A DNA stretch of 64,000 nucleotides from Candidatus Saccharibacteria bacterium 49-20. GTDB taxonomy: Bacteria; Patescibacteriota; Saccharimonadia; Saccharimonadales; Saccharimonadaceae. The notes beneath the pieces are model-generated. The model did not search any database and was not told the origin of the DNA. It saw only the letters and a list, made by a program, of their open reading frames with translations. Position 1 is the first letter of the stretch. Every line of letters begins with the position of its first letter. The stretch is from assembly GCA_001897295.1 (NCBI GenBank), contig MKSN01000001.1, positions 248,001 through 312,000 of the forward strand, read 5' to 3'. The translations under genes and the position numbers were made by a program. This document shows positions 44,187 through 54,095 of the stretch, piece after piece.

Positions 44187-45296
44187 ATGACAATTGGTGT
44201 TGATGCTGACTATTCTTTTTCCGGTGACCGTGAGCCAAAAAACTTCCAGAAGCTTTCAGGTGAACAGCGTTCGGTAGTGCAGATGGTGCAGGGTCAGATT
44301 TCTGATTCTGATGATTTTGATCGAATGCGAGATGCGACAGCTAATTTAAACGACGTGTTTATTGCTGATGGACTTCTTGGTCAGACAGCTATTATTAATT
44401 CAGAATTCTCGATAGTTGTTGAGCGGGATGTGAGCCTGGGTGCGTCGGGCCTAAAAGTTGATTCGATGAGCGAGAGTGCAACAAGCATGCAGCTTCAAGG
44501 TGTATTCGTTGGATGCGATGTGATCGCCCTCGACGGCAAGACTCCAGAGCTCGTGTATTTACTAGAGCTGCCGATGGCAACGAAGGAGTTTAAATTTAGA
44601 ACCGCAGTTGCTGCGGTCGATAGCGCAGTGCTCATGATTGACTCTGAGGTAGAGGGGATGGGCGAATCTCTCGAGCTCCTTTCGAAAGTGAAAAGTGAAG
44701 TTGTTGCGCGGAATTTACGTGCTATGGGTGAGCTTCGTGAGATAACCGACGAAGTGGATGCTGACTATTTGAAGGAGATGTCGCTTCTTGCGATTGAGAT
44801 TCTTGCACAGCCAGAGGTCGCGAAGAGTAAAACATTGCGAGATGCTGTGACGGAAATTTTTAGTGGATTGATTGATGGTGCCGTTCGTTATGCCTTTGAA
44901 GGGTTTGGTGTAGAGCGTGTCGAGCGAAAAGACGGCAGTGTTGCGCTTGCGGTGAATCAGATAGAAGCAGCGGGATACGTCCATGCGATTACTACTGTAG
45001 AGGATTTTAAGTATATACCTGCCACCGAGGGGAGTGAAGCGAGCGCTGAAGCTAGAGAGACTTTTCAGCCAGCTTTTGTATTTATGAATGGTGACGAGCC
45101 AGTTGTTGTTCCTATTCAGTACATTACACTTTTTTACGTCGATAGGCTCTCGGAAGAAGACGCGAGTTGTACATCTTTTCGCACGAAGTTTCTTGAGGAG
45201 TATCCTAATGTATTTAATCCTCGTATCATGCGAATATGGAAAATGATGAAATATGCGGTGCGAAACTATTTCCAAAAAGACGAAGGTGGTGTATAA
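44187..45296 (+). CDS. Unknown protein, 369 residues
   Basis: No recognised family. It is acidic and soluble; an N-terminal alpha/beta part is followed by helices (about 180-250) and a second beta-containing domain with PVVVPIQYITLFYVDRL. TTGCCA-16-CATAAT (44152-44179) ends 7 nt before the ATG at 44187, with no Shine-Dalgarno sequence; an in-frame ATG at 44178 overlaps the -10 box and is less likely. It begins a run of four unknown genes before fusA. Confidence 0.6.
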   Translation: MTIGVDADYSFSGDREPKNFQKLSGEQRSVVQMVQGQISDSDDFDRMRDATANLNDVFIADGLLGQTAIINSEFSIVVERDVSLGASGLKVDSMSESATSMQLQGVFVGCDVIALDGKTPELVYLLELPMATKEFKFRTAVAAVDSAVLMIDSEVEGMGESLELLSKVKSEVVARNLRAMGELREITDEVDADYLKEMSLLAIEILAQPEVAKSKTLRDAVTEIFSGLIDGAVRYAFEGFGVERVERKDGSVALAVNQIEAAGYVHAITTVEDFKYIPATEGSEASAEARETFQPAFVFMNGDEPVVVPIQYITLFYVDRLSEEDASCTSFRTKFLEEYPNVFNPRIMRIWKMMKYAVRNYFQKDEGGV

Positions 45297-45352
45297 CCAT
45301 AAGCAAATGGGAGCGCACAACACAAACATCACAAAGGTAATCGGGGACTAGT

Positions 45353-46159
45353 ATGGGTGAGCTGGTCGAGTTTGAGTCTATAGCGCGACTCGACCGCATG
45401 CCACCGATAGCCGACCCCGTTATTCGTTCCGCACTCGCTCGCCTCTCTTTCCGTGATTTTCAGGAAGAATTTGCAATTCGAACGCCCGTAGATAGGCGGG
45501 GAATTATTGACCATAAGGCACTGCTCGAGCAAGTATCAGCGTTCGTAGAGCCGGGCTATAAGTGGAAGGCACCATTCTTCGACGAACATCACCTTTACTG
45601 GAAGGCGAGCTACTACGAATCGGCATTTAATGTCGATGCAACGCTTGCTCAAGATTTTCGTGACTTACCAATTAATAAAATATGGGTACCGCGAGAGTTT
45701 CATGACTTTGTGCATCTTATGACCCGCCCTGGTGATGTGCCTGAGCATTTCGACATGAAATCAATTGTGCGTGATTTTCGTCGTCGTAATTATCTCTATA
45801 CGATTACCTCACAAATTGTGAACTTGCGAGAGGTTTCCGAGCGCGTAGTGCCTAGGACACTTCACAAAAAGGACGGCACCGCTGAGGGCGTTATATATGT
45901 AGATCCTATTACGCGACGCAGTTTTGAAAGTTTGGAAGAGTTAGAAGCGCGACGGCGACGGTTTATTACTCAGGTCGAGCGTCACGACAGGGACGGGCTC
46001 ATTGATTTAAGTACACTTACAACCATGTCACTTGATGAGTCGGGTCGGGTCGAAGATGCTATACCTGAAATTAGGGATATGATTCTTCCTGACTTTGCGC
46101 GAGCGGCGGGACGGTCGGCGCTACGTGTCGATATTCCCTACGAGCGCATTGCTGGGTAG
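45353..46159 (+). CDS. Unknown protein, 268 residues
   Basis: No recognised family. It has many charged and aromatic residues. The segment VPREFHDFVHLMTRPGDVPEH is rich in His and Asp and could bind metal, and DPITRRSFESLEELEARRRRF resembles the tail of an HNH-type or processing domain, but the match is too weak to name. AAAGGT and GGGGA lie upstream of the ATG. Confidence 0.55.
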   Translation: MGELVEFESIARLDRMPPIADPVIRSALARLSFRDFQEEFAIRTPVDRRGIIDHKALLEQVSAFVEPGYKWKAPFFDEHHLYWKASYYESAFNVDATLAQDFRDLPINKIWVPREFHDFVHLMTRPGDVPEHFDMKSIVRDFRRRNYLYTITSQIVNLREVSERVVPRTLHKKDGTAEGVIYVDPITRRSFESLEELEARRRRFITQVERHDRDGLIDLSTLTTMSLDESGRVEDAIPEIRDMILPDFARAAGRSALRVDIPYERIAG

Positions 46160-46168
46160 TGCTTTCGC

Positions 46169-46197
46169 TTGAACTCGTCGCGTGACTGGCCTATACT
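46169..46197 (+). promoter_or_regulatory. Promoter of the 46205 gene pair
   Basis: TTGAAC (46169-46174), a 17-bp spacer and TATACT (46192-46197). The ATG at 46205 follows after 7 nt. Confidence 0.7.
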
Positions 46198-46204
46198 CTC
46201 ATGC

Positions 46205-46873
46205 ATGTCTCAGTTCGAACTACTACCCATTCCACAGCCAAGAGACTTCGATGCTGCGTTTTCGTCCATAGAAGAGGCGTATCTCCGCCAGGGCGGCGCA
46301 ACAATGGTTGCGAGTGGTGAATCGAACATATCTCTTGTTGATGACGAAGCCATGCGGCGTGACACTCAACTTTCAAATTACTCAACTTTCCTTATTCCTT
46401 ATGGAGCTGATCCTACTGAAGCGCACGCATACGACCCGGCTCACGCTTTTTCGCGAGGTTTCTCGATGGCGTATCCGGTAAATGACGTACTCTACGAAAA
46501 CCGTTACGGGTTTGATGACTATTATTCTTCGCTCAATCAATGGATGCTTGCACAAGGTACGGAGAATATCGTCGATGATCGTGCATGGTTTGAAGCAAAT
46601 TCGCTCCTTGTGCAGAAATATAGCGAAGGGGGGCTTGCACTTCTCGGCACGAGCTCAACAGATGTAATCGAGGAGTGGGGTGATCGATTATATACAAATC
46701 CAACACTCTCGAGAGTGTTTACTATGGGATGTGGTGCACTTGTGATGTCCGGCGTCATTCACCAGCGCTCGCTCAATGAGTACGCGCTGAATACAGCTGG
46801 CTTTACGGCAAGTATCGAAGAAGGGCTTGAGGCGCTTATGGCAAGGAGGGACGGAGATGAATTTGGCGCCTAG
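46205..46873 (+). CDS. Unknown protein, 222 residues
   Basis: No recognised family; mostly helical and soluble. The first part (FDAAFSSIEEAYLRQGGATM) has a pattern like the start of the next protein (FDDYIAGIDSDIQEEGGPAA), so the two may be paralogues. It overlaps the next gene by 17 bp. The transcript is probably leaderless. Confidence 0.6.
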   Translation: MSQFELLPIPQPRDFDAAFSSIEEAYLRQGGATMVASGESNISLVDDEAMRRDTQLSNYSTFLIPYGADPTEAHAYDPAHAFSRGFSMAYPVNDVLYENRYGFDDYYSSLNQWMLAQGTENIVDDRAWFEANSLLVQKYSEGGLALLGTSSTDVIEEWGDRLYTNPTLSRVFTMGCGALVMSGVIHQRSLNEYALNTAGFTASIEEGLEALMARRDGDEFGA

Positions 46874-47534
46874 GGGTATAAAGCAGATATATCTGGAAAA
46901 GGGTTTCGAGCTGCCTTCACCTGCTAGTTTTGACGATTACATCGCAGGTATTGATAGTGACATTCAGGAAGAGGGAGGCCCTGCGGCATTCTTAGGGATG
47001 ATTCGGGCTGAACGAAGGGATTGGGAGTCAATGGAAAATGGCGTACTGCGTCCATTGTTACGGCACGCTTTTAACTATGAAGATCCACGTTGTGGGGGTA
47101 ATGCACCAAAAACAGACCTCTCGATGGCCAAGGCGGCTCTGAGTGGCATGCTCTTTGGGCATATCGTAAACGAAGGCGCATACCCTAGAATGCTACACGT
47201 TCGACCATACAACACTAACACTCCAATCAACACTGAGCTTGCGGCTGACTTTACGGATTTCGAGCAATTGTGGGAGATTGATCAACCACGCGCATATCGG
47301 CTCGGGGTGCAGGCGATGTCAACGTTATTTATCGATTCACTTAGTACAGAATCACTTAAAACGCTCTCGCGGTGGAGCGAGCCTATGGTAGGCATTGAGC
47401 GGGCGCAGCATTTTAATTTTGGATTTGGCACTTCACTCTATCTTGCCTGGGATGCATATTCGGACATGCTCAACGCGAAGGGCGAAAGCGGGCAAGTGCT
47501 CCAGTACATAGCTGCTAATCTAAGTCGAAAATAG
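46857..47534 (+). CDS. Unknown protein, 225 residues, translationally coupled to the preceding gene
   Basis: The ATG at 46857 is preceded by AAGGAGGGACGGAG inside the end of the upstream gene, so the pair is cotranscribed and coupled. The helical protein has no membrane segment. FNFGFGTSLYLAWDAY resembles a stretch in the protein at 41773. No function can be assigned. Confidence 0.6.
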   Translation: MNLAPRGIKQIYLEKGFELPSPASFDDYIAGIDSDIQEEGGPAAFLGMIRAERRDWESMENGVLRPLLRHAFNYEDPRCGGNAPKTDLSMAKAALSGMLFGHIVNEGAYPRMLHVRPYNTNTPINTELAADFTDFEQLWEIDQPRAYRLGVQAMSTLFIDSLSTESLKTLSRWSEPMVGIERAQHFNFGFGTSLYLAWDAYSDMLNAKGESGQVLQYIAANLSRK

Positions 47535-47558
47535 CATCTAGATAAGAGGCGGATAATC

Positions 47559-47652
47559 TGATATAATAGCACTAAAGCGCTATTTTTCATGGCCAAAAAT
47601 AATTAACCTCGGTACGACCGTATCGAAGTGACGAAAGAGAGACGAGAGAGAC
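47559..47652 (+). promoter_or_regulatory. fusA promoter and leader
   Basis: An extended -10 TGATATAAT (47559-47567) is followed by a leader of about 79 nt. CGGTACGACCG (near 47611) could form a small hairpin. GAGAGAC directly before the ATG is a weak ribosome binding site. Confidence 0.55.
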
Positions 47653-49746
47653 ATGGCACAAGCAAACGTCCCACTAAAGGACTATCGCAATATTGGTATT
47701 ATTGCCCACATTGACGCGGGTAAGACCACAACAACTGAAGGTATTCTTTACCGTACCGGTATTAACCATAAGATTGGTGAAGTTCGTGGTGACGGTGACG
47801 GTGCAACTACCGACTGGATGGCACAAGAGAAAGAGCGTGGTATTACTATTACCTCTGCTGCGGTGACTTGTTTCTGGAACGGTCACAAGATCAACATTAT
47901 CGACACCCCAGGTCACATCGACTTTACCGCTGAGGTTGAGCGTTCACTTCGTGTCCTCGACGGTGCGGTGACAGTCTTCGACGGTAAGATGGGTGTTGAA
48001 GCGCAGACTGAAACTGTATGGCGCCAGGCTAACAAGTACGGCGTGCCTCGTATTTGTTTCATCAACAAGATTAACCAAATTGGTGGTGATTTCTACAAGT
48101 CTCTCGATACAATTCACAACCGTCTCTCTAAGCACGCACTTCCTGTGCACCTTCCTATCGGTTTCGAAAAGGAAATCAACGGTCTCGTTGACCTCCTCGA
48201 CATGAAGGCATACACCTACAGCGACTACACCGACAAGGCCCTCGTACAAGGTGAAATCCCGGCTGACATGCTTGAAAAGGCAAAGAACGCACGTAGCCTC
48301 CTCGTTGAAGCTGCGGTTGAAGCAGAAGACGAACTCTTCGAACGCTACCTTAACGAAGGTGAAGAATCAATTTCTCTTGAAGACCTCAAGCGCGCACTTC
48401 GTAAGCGTGTCCTCGCGGGTGACTTCTTCCTCGTAACTGGTGGTGACGGACGTGGTGTGATCGTTGAGAAGGTCCTTGACCTCGTAACCGACTTCCTCCC
48501 ATCTCCACTTGACGTTGAAGCAATCCAGGGTACCAACCCTAAGACTGGCGACGTGATTGAGCGTAAGCCTGCTGATAGCGAGCCGCTCGCTGCCCTCGCA
48601 TTCAAGATTGCGACCGACCCATTTGTTGGACGTCTTATCTTCGTCCGTGTGTACTCAGGTAAGCTTACTGCAGGTAGCTACATCCTTAACACGACTACTG
48701 GTGAAAAAGAGCGTATCGGCCGTATTGTTCGTATGCACGCCGACAAGCGTGAAGACATCGACATGGTGGGCGCTGGTGATATCGCCGCAGTTGTGGGTCT
48801 TAAGAGCACCTTTACCGGTCACACCCTTGCAGACCCTGCAAACCCAATTATCCTTGAGTCAATCGAATTCCCAGAACCTCCTGTATCGATTGCGGTTGAG
48901 CCAAAGACTAAGGCTGACCAAGAAAAGATGGGTATCGCTCTCCAACGTCTCGCTGAAGAAGACCCAACCTTCCGTATTCACACCGACGAAGAAACTGGCC
49001 AGACAATTATGTCGGGAATGGGTGAGCTTCACCTCGACATCCTTGTTGACCGTATGAAGCGTGAGTTCAACGTTGAAGCAAACATTGGTGAGCCTCAAGT
49101 TGCCTTCCGTGAAACTATTCGTGGTACTGCTGAAGCACAAGGTAAGCACGCTAAGCAATCTGGTGGACGTGGTCAGTACGGTGACGTATGGATTCGCTTC
49201 GAGCCAACCGAATCTGGCGAAGGCTTCGAATGGGCTGATGAAATTAAGGGTGGTGTGGTCCCTCAAGAATACCGTGGTCCAGTACAGAAGGGTATTAAAG
49301 ATACTCTTGAAGGCGGTGTGATCGCTGGATACCCAATGATTGGTGTGAAGGCAACCCTCTACGATGGTTCATACCACGACGTCGACTCAAGCGAACTTGC
49401 CTTCAACCTTGCGGGTGTCCTCGCGGTGAAGGAAGGTATTCCTAAGGCGAAGCCAGTTATCCTCGAGCCAGTCATGAAGGTGGAAGTTTCAACTCCAGAA
49501 GACTTCATGGGTGACATCATCGGTGACCTTAACTCTCGCCGTGGTCGTATCGACGCTATGGAAGACATTCCTGGTGGCGCTAAGTTGGTTCGTGCTTACG
49601 TTCCACTTTCAAACCTCTTCGGATACACCAACGACATTCGCTCAATGAGCCAAGGTCGTGCAGCCTCAACTATGGAGCTTGCGCAGTACGAAGAAGTACC
49701 ACCAAACGTTGCACAAGAAATCATCGAGAAGCGTACCAACAAGTAA
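47653..49746 (+). CDS. fusA: Translation elongation factor G
   Basis: Ribosomal translocase GTPase, 697 residues. G1 is [13 protein letters not shown]3 DTPGHIDF and G4 in FINKINQIG, where the usual NKMD reads NKIN. Domain IV carries [15 protein letters not shown] and the C-terminal domain V has [14 protein letters not shown]. It is a single gene with its own promoter and terminator, unlike the usual rpsL-rpsG-fusA-tuf operon. Confidence 0.97.
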   Translation: MAQANVPLKDYRNIGIIAHIDAGKTTTTEGILYRTGINHKIGEVRGDGDGATTDWMAQEKERGITITSAAVTCFWNGHKINIIDTPGHIDFTAEVERSLRVLDGAVTVFDGKMGVEAQTETVWRQANKYGVPRICFINKINQIGGDFYKSLDTIHNRLSKHALPVHLPIGFEKEINGLVDLLDMKAYTYSDYTDKALVQGEIPADMLEKAKNARSLLVEAAVEAEDELFERYLNEGEESISLEDLKRALRKRVLAGDFFLVTGGDGRGVIVEKVLDLVTDFLPSPLDVEAIQGTNPKTGDVIERKPADSEPLAALAFKIATDPFVGRLIFVRVYSGKLTAGSYILNTTTGEKERIGRIVRMHADKREDIDMVGAGDIAAVVGLKSTFTGHTLADPANPIILESIEFPEPPVSIAVEPKTKADQEKMGIALQRLAEEDPTFRIHTDEETGQTIMSGMGELHLDILVDRMKREFNVEANIGEPQVAFRETIRGTAEAQGKHAKQSGGRGQYGDVWIRFEPTESGEGFEWADEIKGGVVPQEYRGPVQKGIKDTLEGGVIAGYPMIGVKATLYDGSYHDVDSSELAFNLAGVLAVKEGIPKAKPVILEPVMKVEVSTPEDFMGDIIGDLNSRRGRIDAMEDIPGGAKLVRAYVPLSNLFGYTNDIRSMSQGRAASTMELAQYEEVPPNVAQEIIEKRTNK

Positions 49747-49762
49747 GTAATCGATTGATAGG

Positions 49763-49793
49763 AAATAGAGCGTCACTCGGCGCTCTATTTTTT
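49763..49793 (+). terminator. Terminator after fusA
   Basis: AAATAGAGCG (49763-49772) pairs with CGCTCTATTT (49781-49790), then T residues. Confidence 0.9.
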
Positions 49794-49858
49794 ATGCTTG
49801 TGCTTGCGACATCTTGAGGTAAATCGGTACAATACAGAGAACGAAACGGAGGAGTAAA

Positions 49859-51082
49859 ATGCCTGGAGAGCGGCAGAAAGCCTATAAGGCGACAAAATTT
49901 GGTGAGGGGCAGACAGCAGATGGTCAACTGGTAAGGTTCCGTGTTGAAGTCGATTCGATTGGCGACACGGAGGCGATACCTCGCGCCCAAGAGGCGTTGG
50001 CACTTTTTAGCCATCTCGATACAGTGCAGTCGCTTCCTACAACGCGTAATATTCAGCATGGTGGCTACGGGCAGTACACACGCTACGACGTCGACCAACT
50101 TGAATATTGGGGCGGCGGTGGATTTGCTGAAGCGCTTCATATTAAAGATGCACCAGAAGGGTATCATCCGATTGTGACCTATAGTATGTTCCCTCGCGAG
50201 GGTGGTCGAGACGCGTACTTCGTGGAATGGAAAGATGAAGCATCAGCACTCGCGGGACTGAGGCGATTCGCGAATCAAGCAACTTTTGAGCAAATCCCAG
50301 AAGACGAGGACGAATCAAGGGGATTTATTCGCGCAGTTAACCTTGGGTCGCTACAGCCGTGGTTCTATGCTGTTGGTGATGCGCAGCTCATGGGTGATTA
50401 TGTGTTCCCTGAGCATCTTGCTGGACATCCCGTATTCACTCCTGGCCGCCAGTTTATCGTACCAACGAAAGAATTCTGGCTTGATAAAGTTGCCCATACG
50501 ACAGTAAAAACGAGCATGGGCGCCTATACACGTGAGGTTCCCACTAAAAAGTACAACGGCTGGGGCTATGATGACGGCGATCCGCAGATTCACACAACGG
50601 TGCAGTGGAATGACGGCTCTTTGACTGAGATTACGCCCGAGACTCCGCAGCAGCTTCTACCTATTCCAATCGAAACACAACCTTGGGTCGCAGAAGCCTA
50701 CAAGGGCATTCAAGCAGCACTTGCAGGTAAAGCACTGAGCTTTACGGTGAATTTTGCTGACGGGAGCAAGTTTGTCGGTCGGTTCGTCGAGGCGCCAGAA
50801 AAGAAGTCAGACCCAGAGGGTGACTACTTTGTGCGAGTGAGTATGTCAGACGGCTCAACACGTGAGGGTAGAGTAACCTTTAGCCCTACCGCCGAGCTTC
50901 CTTCTGTGCAGTCATATGTACATCATCACTATTCAAAAAACGGCCATGAGTATACTCGTATAAGTGTGGATCGTATGGAAACGAAGCGTAATGGTCGCAA
51001 GGCTGCGGGAATTTTCTTTGCGCCTCCGACGGATGCAAGCCCTTACGAAGTAAATAGTACTCAGAACTCAGAAGAAGAATAG
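49859..51082 (+). CDS. Unknown protein, 407 residues
   Basis: No recognised family. It is soluble and beta-rich with many aromatic residues. Two segments have similar strand patterns (TVQWNDGSLTEITPE, TVNFADGSKFVGRFVEA and VRVSMSDGSTREGRVTF), which suggests a repeated small beta domain in the C-terminal half. The promoter has TACAAT (49828-49833) and the gene has a strong GGAGGAG ribosome binding site. Confidence 0.6.
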   Translation: MPGERQKAYKATKFGEGQTADGQLVRFRVEVDSIGDTEAIPRAQEALALFSHLDTVQSLPTTRNIQHGGYGQYTRYDVDQLEYWGGGGFAEALHIKDAPEGYHPIVTYSMFPREGGRDAYFVEWKDEASALAGLRRFANQATFEQIPEDEDESRGFIRAVNLGSLQPWFYAVGDAQLMGDYVFPEHLAGHPVFTPGRQFIVPTKEFWLDKVAHTTVKTSMGAYTREVPTKKYNGWGYDDGDPQIHTTVQWNDGSLTEITPETPQQLLPIPIETQPWVAEAYKGIQAALAGKALSFTVNFADGSKFVGRFVEAPEKKSDPEGDYFVRVSMSDGSTREGRVTFSPTAELPSVQSYVHHHYSKNGHEYTRISVDRMETKRNGRKAAGIFFAPPTDASPYEVNSTQNSEEE

Positions 51083-51104
51083 AATTGTTTTGTATCCTTA
51101 TGGT

Positions 51105-51380
51105 ATGAGACCTGTAGGATACGAACGACCAAGAGAAAAGCTACTGCTTAGGGGCGCTAAAGCGCTTAATACTTCCGAACTCCTTCAGCTCGTCATTGGT
51201 TCTGGGGGTCAGAAAATTTCGGGGGCGAAGGTAGCCGCTTCTCTCGATGTACTCTTGAGTCAGGGCAAGCCTACGTACGAGCAGCTCTTAAACGTACCAG
51301 GCATGGGTACGGCAAAGTCCTGTCAAATCCTTGCGGTATACGAACTTACCGCGCGACTGCACGATAAGGGGTATGGATGA
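51105..51380 (+). CDS. RadC N-terminal helix-hairpin-helix domain, stand-alone
   Basis: 91 residues. RPREKLLLRGAKALNTSELLQLVIGSGG and VPGMGTAKSCQILAVYEL match the N-terminal UPF0758/RadC domain, a DNA-binding helix-hairpin-helix. The C-terminal JAB/MPN metalloprotease-like domain is missing: the gene stops at TGA and the next gene is unrelated. It may be a truncated RadC or a genuine small HhH protein. A TATCCT box lies 6 nt before the ATG. Confidence 0.75.
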   Translation: MRPVGYERPREKLLLRGAKALNTSELLQLVIGSGGQKISGAKVAASLDVLLSQGKPTYEQLLNVPGMGTAKSCQILAVYELTARLHDKGYG

Positions 51381-51817
51381 CCATGGTACCCCAGGTTCGT
51401 AGCTGGTATGAAAAAGCGCAGATAGATTACACACATAGCTACATGGCGCTCTACGCATCATTTAATGCTTGGTATGCTGCGTTTACGGGTACTACCAACG
51501 ACAGGCAGGCGCTCAATACTTTACGTCGTGGTCATTCCATATGGTCGGCATATTGCGAGGGCTTGACTCTAAGGCCGCTCACGGTACCTATGGGATATTT
51601 GGTTGAGCTGACCCAGCGCGAGCCAATTTCGTACGCGTCACCTCATTGAAGGGGCGAAGTATCGAATGTGCAGGACTGGCCATCCTTGATAGAATATTGG
51701 TATAGGGTGCGGTGCTTAGTGATGCATGGGGCGCAAATACAGCCAACCTATGTGTACCTCGCCTACGAAACACTTAATTTGTTTATGGGTGAAGTTATTG
51801 CACGTGGACGGTATTAA
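51377..51817 (+). pseudogene. HEPN-domain protein interrupted by an in-frame TGA
   Basis: The ATG at 51377 overlaps the stop of the RadC-like gene. The first 90 codons (SWYEKAQIDYTHSYMALYASF and so on) stop at TGA 51647-51649. The same frame then continues for 55 codons to TAA at 51815 and contains EYWYRVRCLVMHG, with Arg (51710) and His (51725) four residues apart, the R-x4-H motif of HEPN ribonucleases. The two halves read as one protein of about 147 residues. Either the gene is inactivated by a nonsense mutation or UGA is read through. HEPN proteins are often RNA-cleaving toxins or defence effectors. Confidence 0.6.
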
Positions 51818-51822
51818 TACTG

Positions 51823-51851
51823 TTTACAACACCTCTAAAACAATATATAAT
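51823..51851 (+). promoter_or_regulatory. tuf promoter
   Basis: TTTACA (51823-51828), a 17-bp spacer and TATAAT (51846-51851). The leader of about 60 nt ends with AAAGGAGA ahead of the ATG. Confidence 0.8.
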
Positions 51852-51918
51852 TAGTTCATACGCCGTGGAGCCTTTTTACTCTAGTGCGAAAATAATTATC
51901 AAAGGAGAACTAACAACA

Positions 51919-53100
51919 ATGGCAGATTTCGACCGAAGCAAGCCTCACGTTAACGTTGGTACTATGGGTCACGTCGACCACGGTAAGACTACTCTTACTG
52001 CAGCTATCACAAACGTGCTTGCGAAGAAACTTCCTAGCGACGTAAACAAAGCTGTCGCTTACGACCAAATTGACAACGCACCTGAAGAGCGTACTCGTGG
52101 TATTACCATCGCTACCTCTCACCAGGAATACGAGTCAGAAGGCCGTCACTACGCACACGTAGACATGCCTGGACACGCCGACTACGTTAAGAATATGATC
52201 ACCGGTGCTGCACAAATCGATGGTGCTATCCTCGTGGTTGCTGCAAACGACGGTCCACTTCCACAAACTCGTGAGCACGTACTTCTTGCAAAGCAAGTTG
52301 GTGTGCCTAAGATCCTCGTGTTCCTCAACAAGATGGACCTCGCTGACCCAGAACTAGTTGAACTAGTTGAAATGGACATCCGCGAACTTCTTGCAAAGAA
52401 CGGATTCGACGAAGACGCTCCAATCATCAAGGGTTCTGCTACTAAGGCCCTTGAAGGTGACGCAGCTTCTGAAGACGCTATCATGGAGCTCGTTGCAGCC
52501 CTCGACAGCTACGTTCCAGAGCCAACTCGCGACCTCGACAAGCCATTCCTTATGCCAATTGAGGACGTATTCTCAATCAAGGGCCGTGGTACTGTTGCAA
52601 CTGGTCGTATCGAGCAAGGTGTGATCAACATCAACGACCCAGTTGAAATTGTTGGTATCAAGCCTACTCAAACTTCTACCGTTACTGGTATCGAAGCCTT
52701 CAAGAAGAACCTTGACCGTGGTCAAGCTGGTGACAACGCCGGACTTCTTCTCCGTGGTATCGAACGTGAGCAAATCGAACGTGGTCAAGTTATTGTTAAG
52801 CCAGGTTCACTTACTCCACACACAGAATTCGAAGCCGAAGTGTACATCCTTAAGAAGGAAGAAGGTGGTCGCCACACTCCATTCTCTAAGGGTTACAAGC
52901 CACAATTCTACTTCCGTACAACTGACGTTACCGGTGAAGTTGAGCTTCCTGCTGATAAGGAACTCGTTATCCCTGGTGACACCGTAACCTTCAAGGTTAC
53001 CCTGCTCGCTCCTATTGCTATGGAGCAAGGTCTTAACTTCGCAATCCGCGAAGGTGGTAAGACTGTTGGTGCAGGTGTTGTTACCAAGATCGTTAAGTAG
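51919..53100 (+). CDS. tuf: Translation elongation factor Tu
   Basis: GTPase that delivers aminoacyl-tRNA. G1 [11 protein letters not shown]3 [14 protein letters not shown] and G4 NKMD are clear. 393 residues. The G3 residue normally Cys (DCPGH) is Met here (DMPGH), in line with the cysteine-poor proteome. The ATG at 51919 follows AAAGGAGA. It is a single gene with its own promoter and terminator. Confidence 0.97.
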   Translation: MADFDRSKPHVNVGTMGHVDHGKTTLTAAITNVLAKKLPSDVNKAVAYDQIDNAPEERTRGITIATSHQEYESEGRHYAHVDMPGHADYVKNMITGAAQIDGAILVVAANDGPLPQTREHVLLAKQVGVPKILVFLNKMDLADPELVELVEMDIRELLAKNGFDEDAPIIKGSATKALEGDAASEDAIMELVAALDSYVPEPTRDLDKPFLMPIEDVFSIKGRGTVATGRIEQGVININDPVEIVGIKPTQTSTVTGIEAFKKNLDRGQAGDNAGLLLRGIEREQIERGQVIVKPGSLTPHTEFEAEVYILKKEEGGRHTPFSKGYKPQFYFRTTDVTGEVELPADKELVIPGDTVTFKVTLLAPIAMEQGLNFAIREGGKTVGAGVVTKIVK

Positions 53101-53119
53101 TTCTCCTACCTTACGCACG

Positions 53120-53148
53120 AATATCCCCGAGCAATCGGGGATATTTTT
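53120..53148 (+). terminator. Terminator after tuf
   Basis: An 11-bp perfect stem pairs AATATCCCCGA (53120-53130) with TCGGGGATATT (53135-53145), loop GCAA, then a T run. Confidence 0.93.
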
Positions 53149-53210
53149 GTATCTGGGGATGGAGCCAGCGAGCCCGCAAATACTAAGGGGGTGTAGTAAG
53201 ATATATACAT

Positions 53211-54095
53211 ATGGTAAAAAAGCGCCAGAGACGTCATGACGGGTGGGTACGCAGGCATGTCTATTCAATTGCATGTATCACACTCGCGGTGCTTTTGGTG
53301 CTGGGCTCGGTAAGTTGGTACGCGGTTACGACGAATGACGCGATTACCGCTCAAGAGGCTTCTATAGCGCAAAACAAGGTGGCGAGTGTAAAGCTTGCAC
53401 AACAAGCGAAAGAGAAGCGTGAAAAGCTCGCGGCGGAAGCGAAGGCAAAGCAAGAGGCTGCAGCAAAAGATGCGGCCGAGCAAGCAAAAACAGGCACCAC
53501 CGCCAATGCCGACTCAAAAGCGTGTAATGCCGCATCGACGCATAATAACCCTGCATCGATTGACGTCGTAGTGAATAAGAAACACTGTATGCAACCGCTT
53601 GGTTATGTGCCACCAGATCTTACCACTTCAAATGGCGCGACCTTAGGTGCGAAAGCGATAGCAGCCTACAACCAAATGTTTGCTGCGGCTGCAGCTGCGG
53701 GGCAACCCTTTTACGTCACAAGTAGCTACAGGTCCTACAATACCCAGGTAAGTACCTATAATCATTGGGTTGCAACGAGCGGGCAGGCAGGCGCAGATAC
53801 GTATAGCGCGCGGCCAGGGTATAGTGAGCACCAAACGGGATTTGCCTTTGACGTGGCGGCAAACGGGTGCACGCTTGATTGCTTTGGTTCAACCTCGCAG
53901 TATCAATGGTTCCAGCAAAACGCCGCAAACTACGGATTTATTCAGCGTTACTATGCGGGTTATGAATCAATTACCGGATATAAGGCGGAGGAATGGCATT
54001 ATCGTTATGTGGGGATAGAGACTGCAAAGGATATGCAATCGAAGGGTATTAAGACCCTAGAGCAATATTGGAATATCTCAGGCGGAGATTACTAG
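53211..54095 (+). CDS. D-alanyl-D-alanine carboxypeptidase, VanY/M15B type
   Basis: Trims peptidoglycan stem peptides outside the membrane. A basic N-terminus and a transmembrane helix (about 17-42) are followed by an Ala/Lys/Glu-rich coiled-coil spacer (60-100) and the zinc peptidase domain. Metal-binding motifs are YSEHQTGFAFDV (SxHxxGxAxD) and EEWHYRYV (ExxWH). 294 residues. It works on the same polymer as the PBP at 14875. A TAAGAT box ends 8 nt before the ATG. Confidence 0.88.
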   Translation: MVKKRQRRHDGWVRRHVYSIACITLAVLLVLGSVSWYAVTTNDAITAQEASIAQNKVASVKLAQQAKEKREKLAAEAKAKQEAAAKDAAEQAKTGTTANADSKACNAASTHNNPASIDVVVNKKHCMQPLGYVPPDLTTSNGATLGAKAIAAYNQMFAAAAAAGQPFYVTSSYRSYNTQVSTYNHWVATSGQAGADTYSARPGYSEHQTGFAFDVAANGCTLDCFGSTSQYQWFQQNAANYGFIQRYYAGYESITGYKAEEWHYRYVGIETAKDMQSKGIKTLEQYWNISGGDY

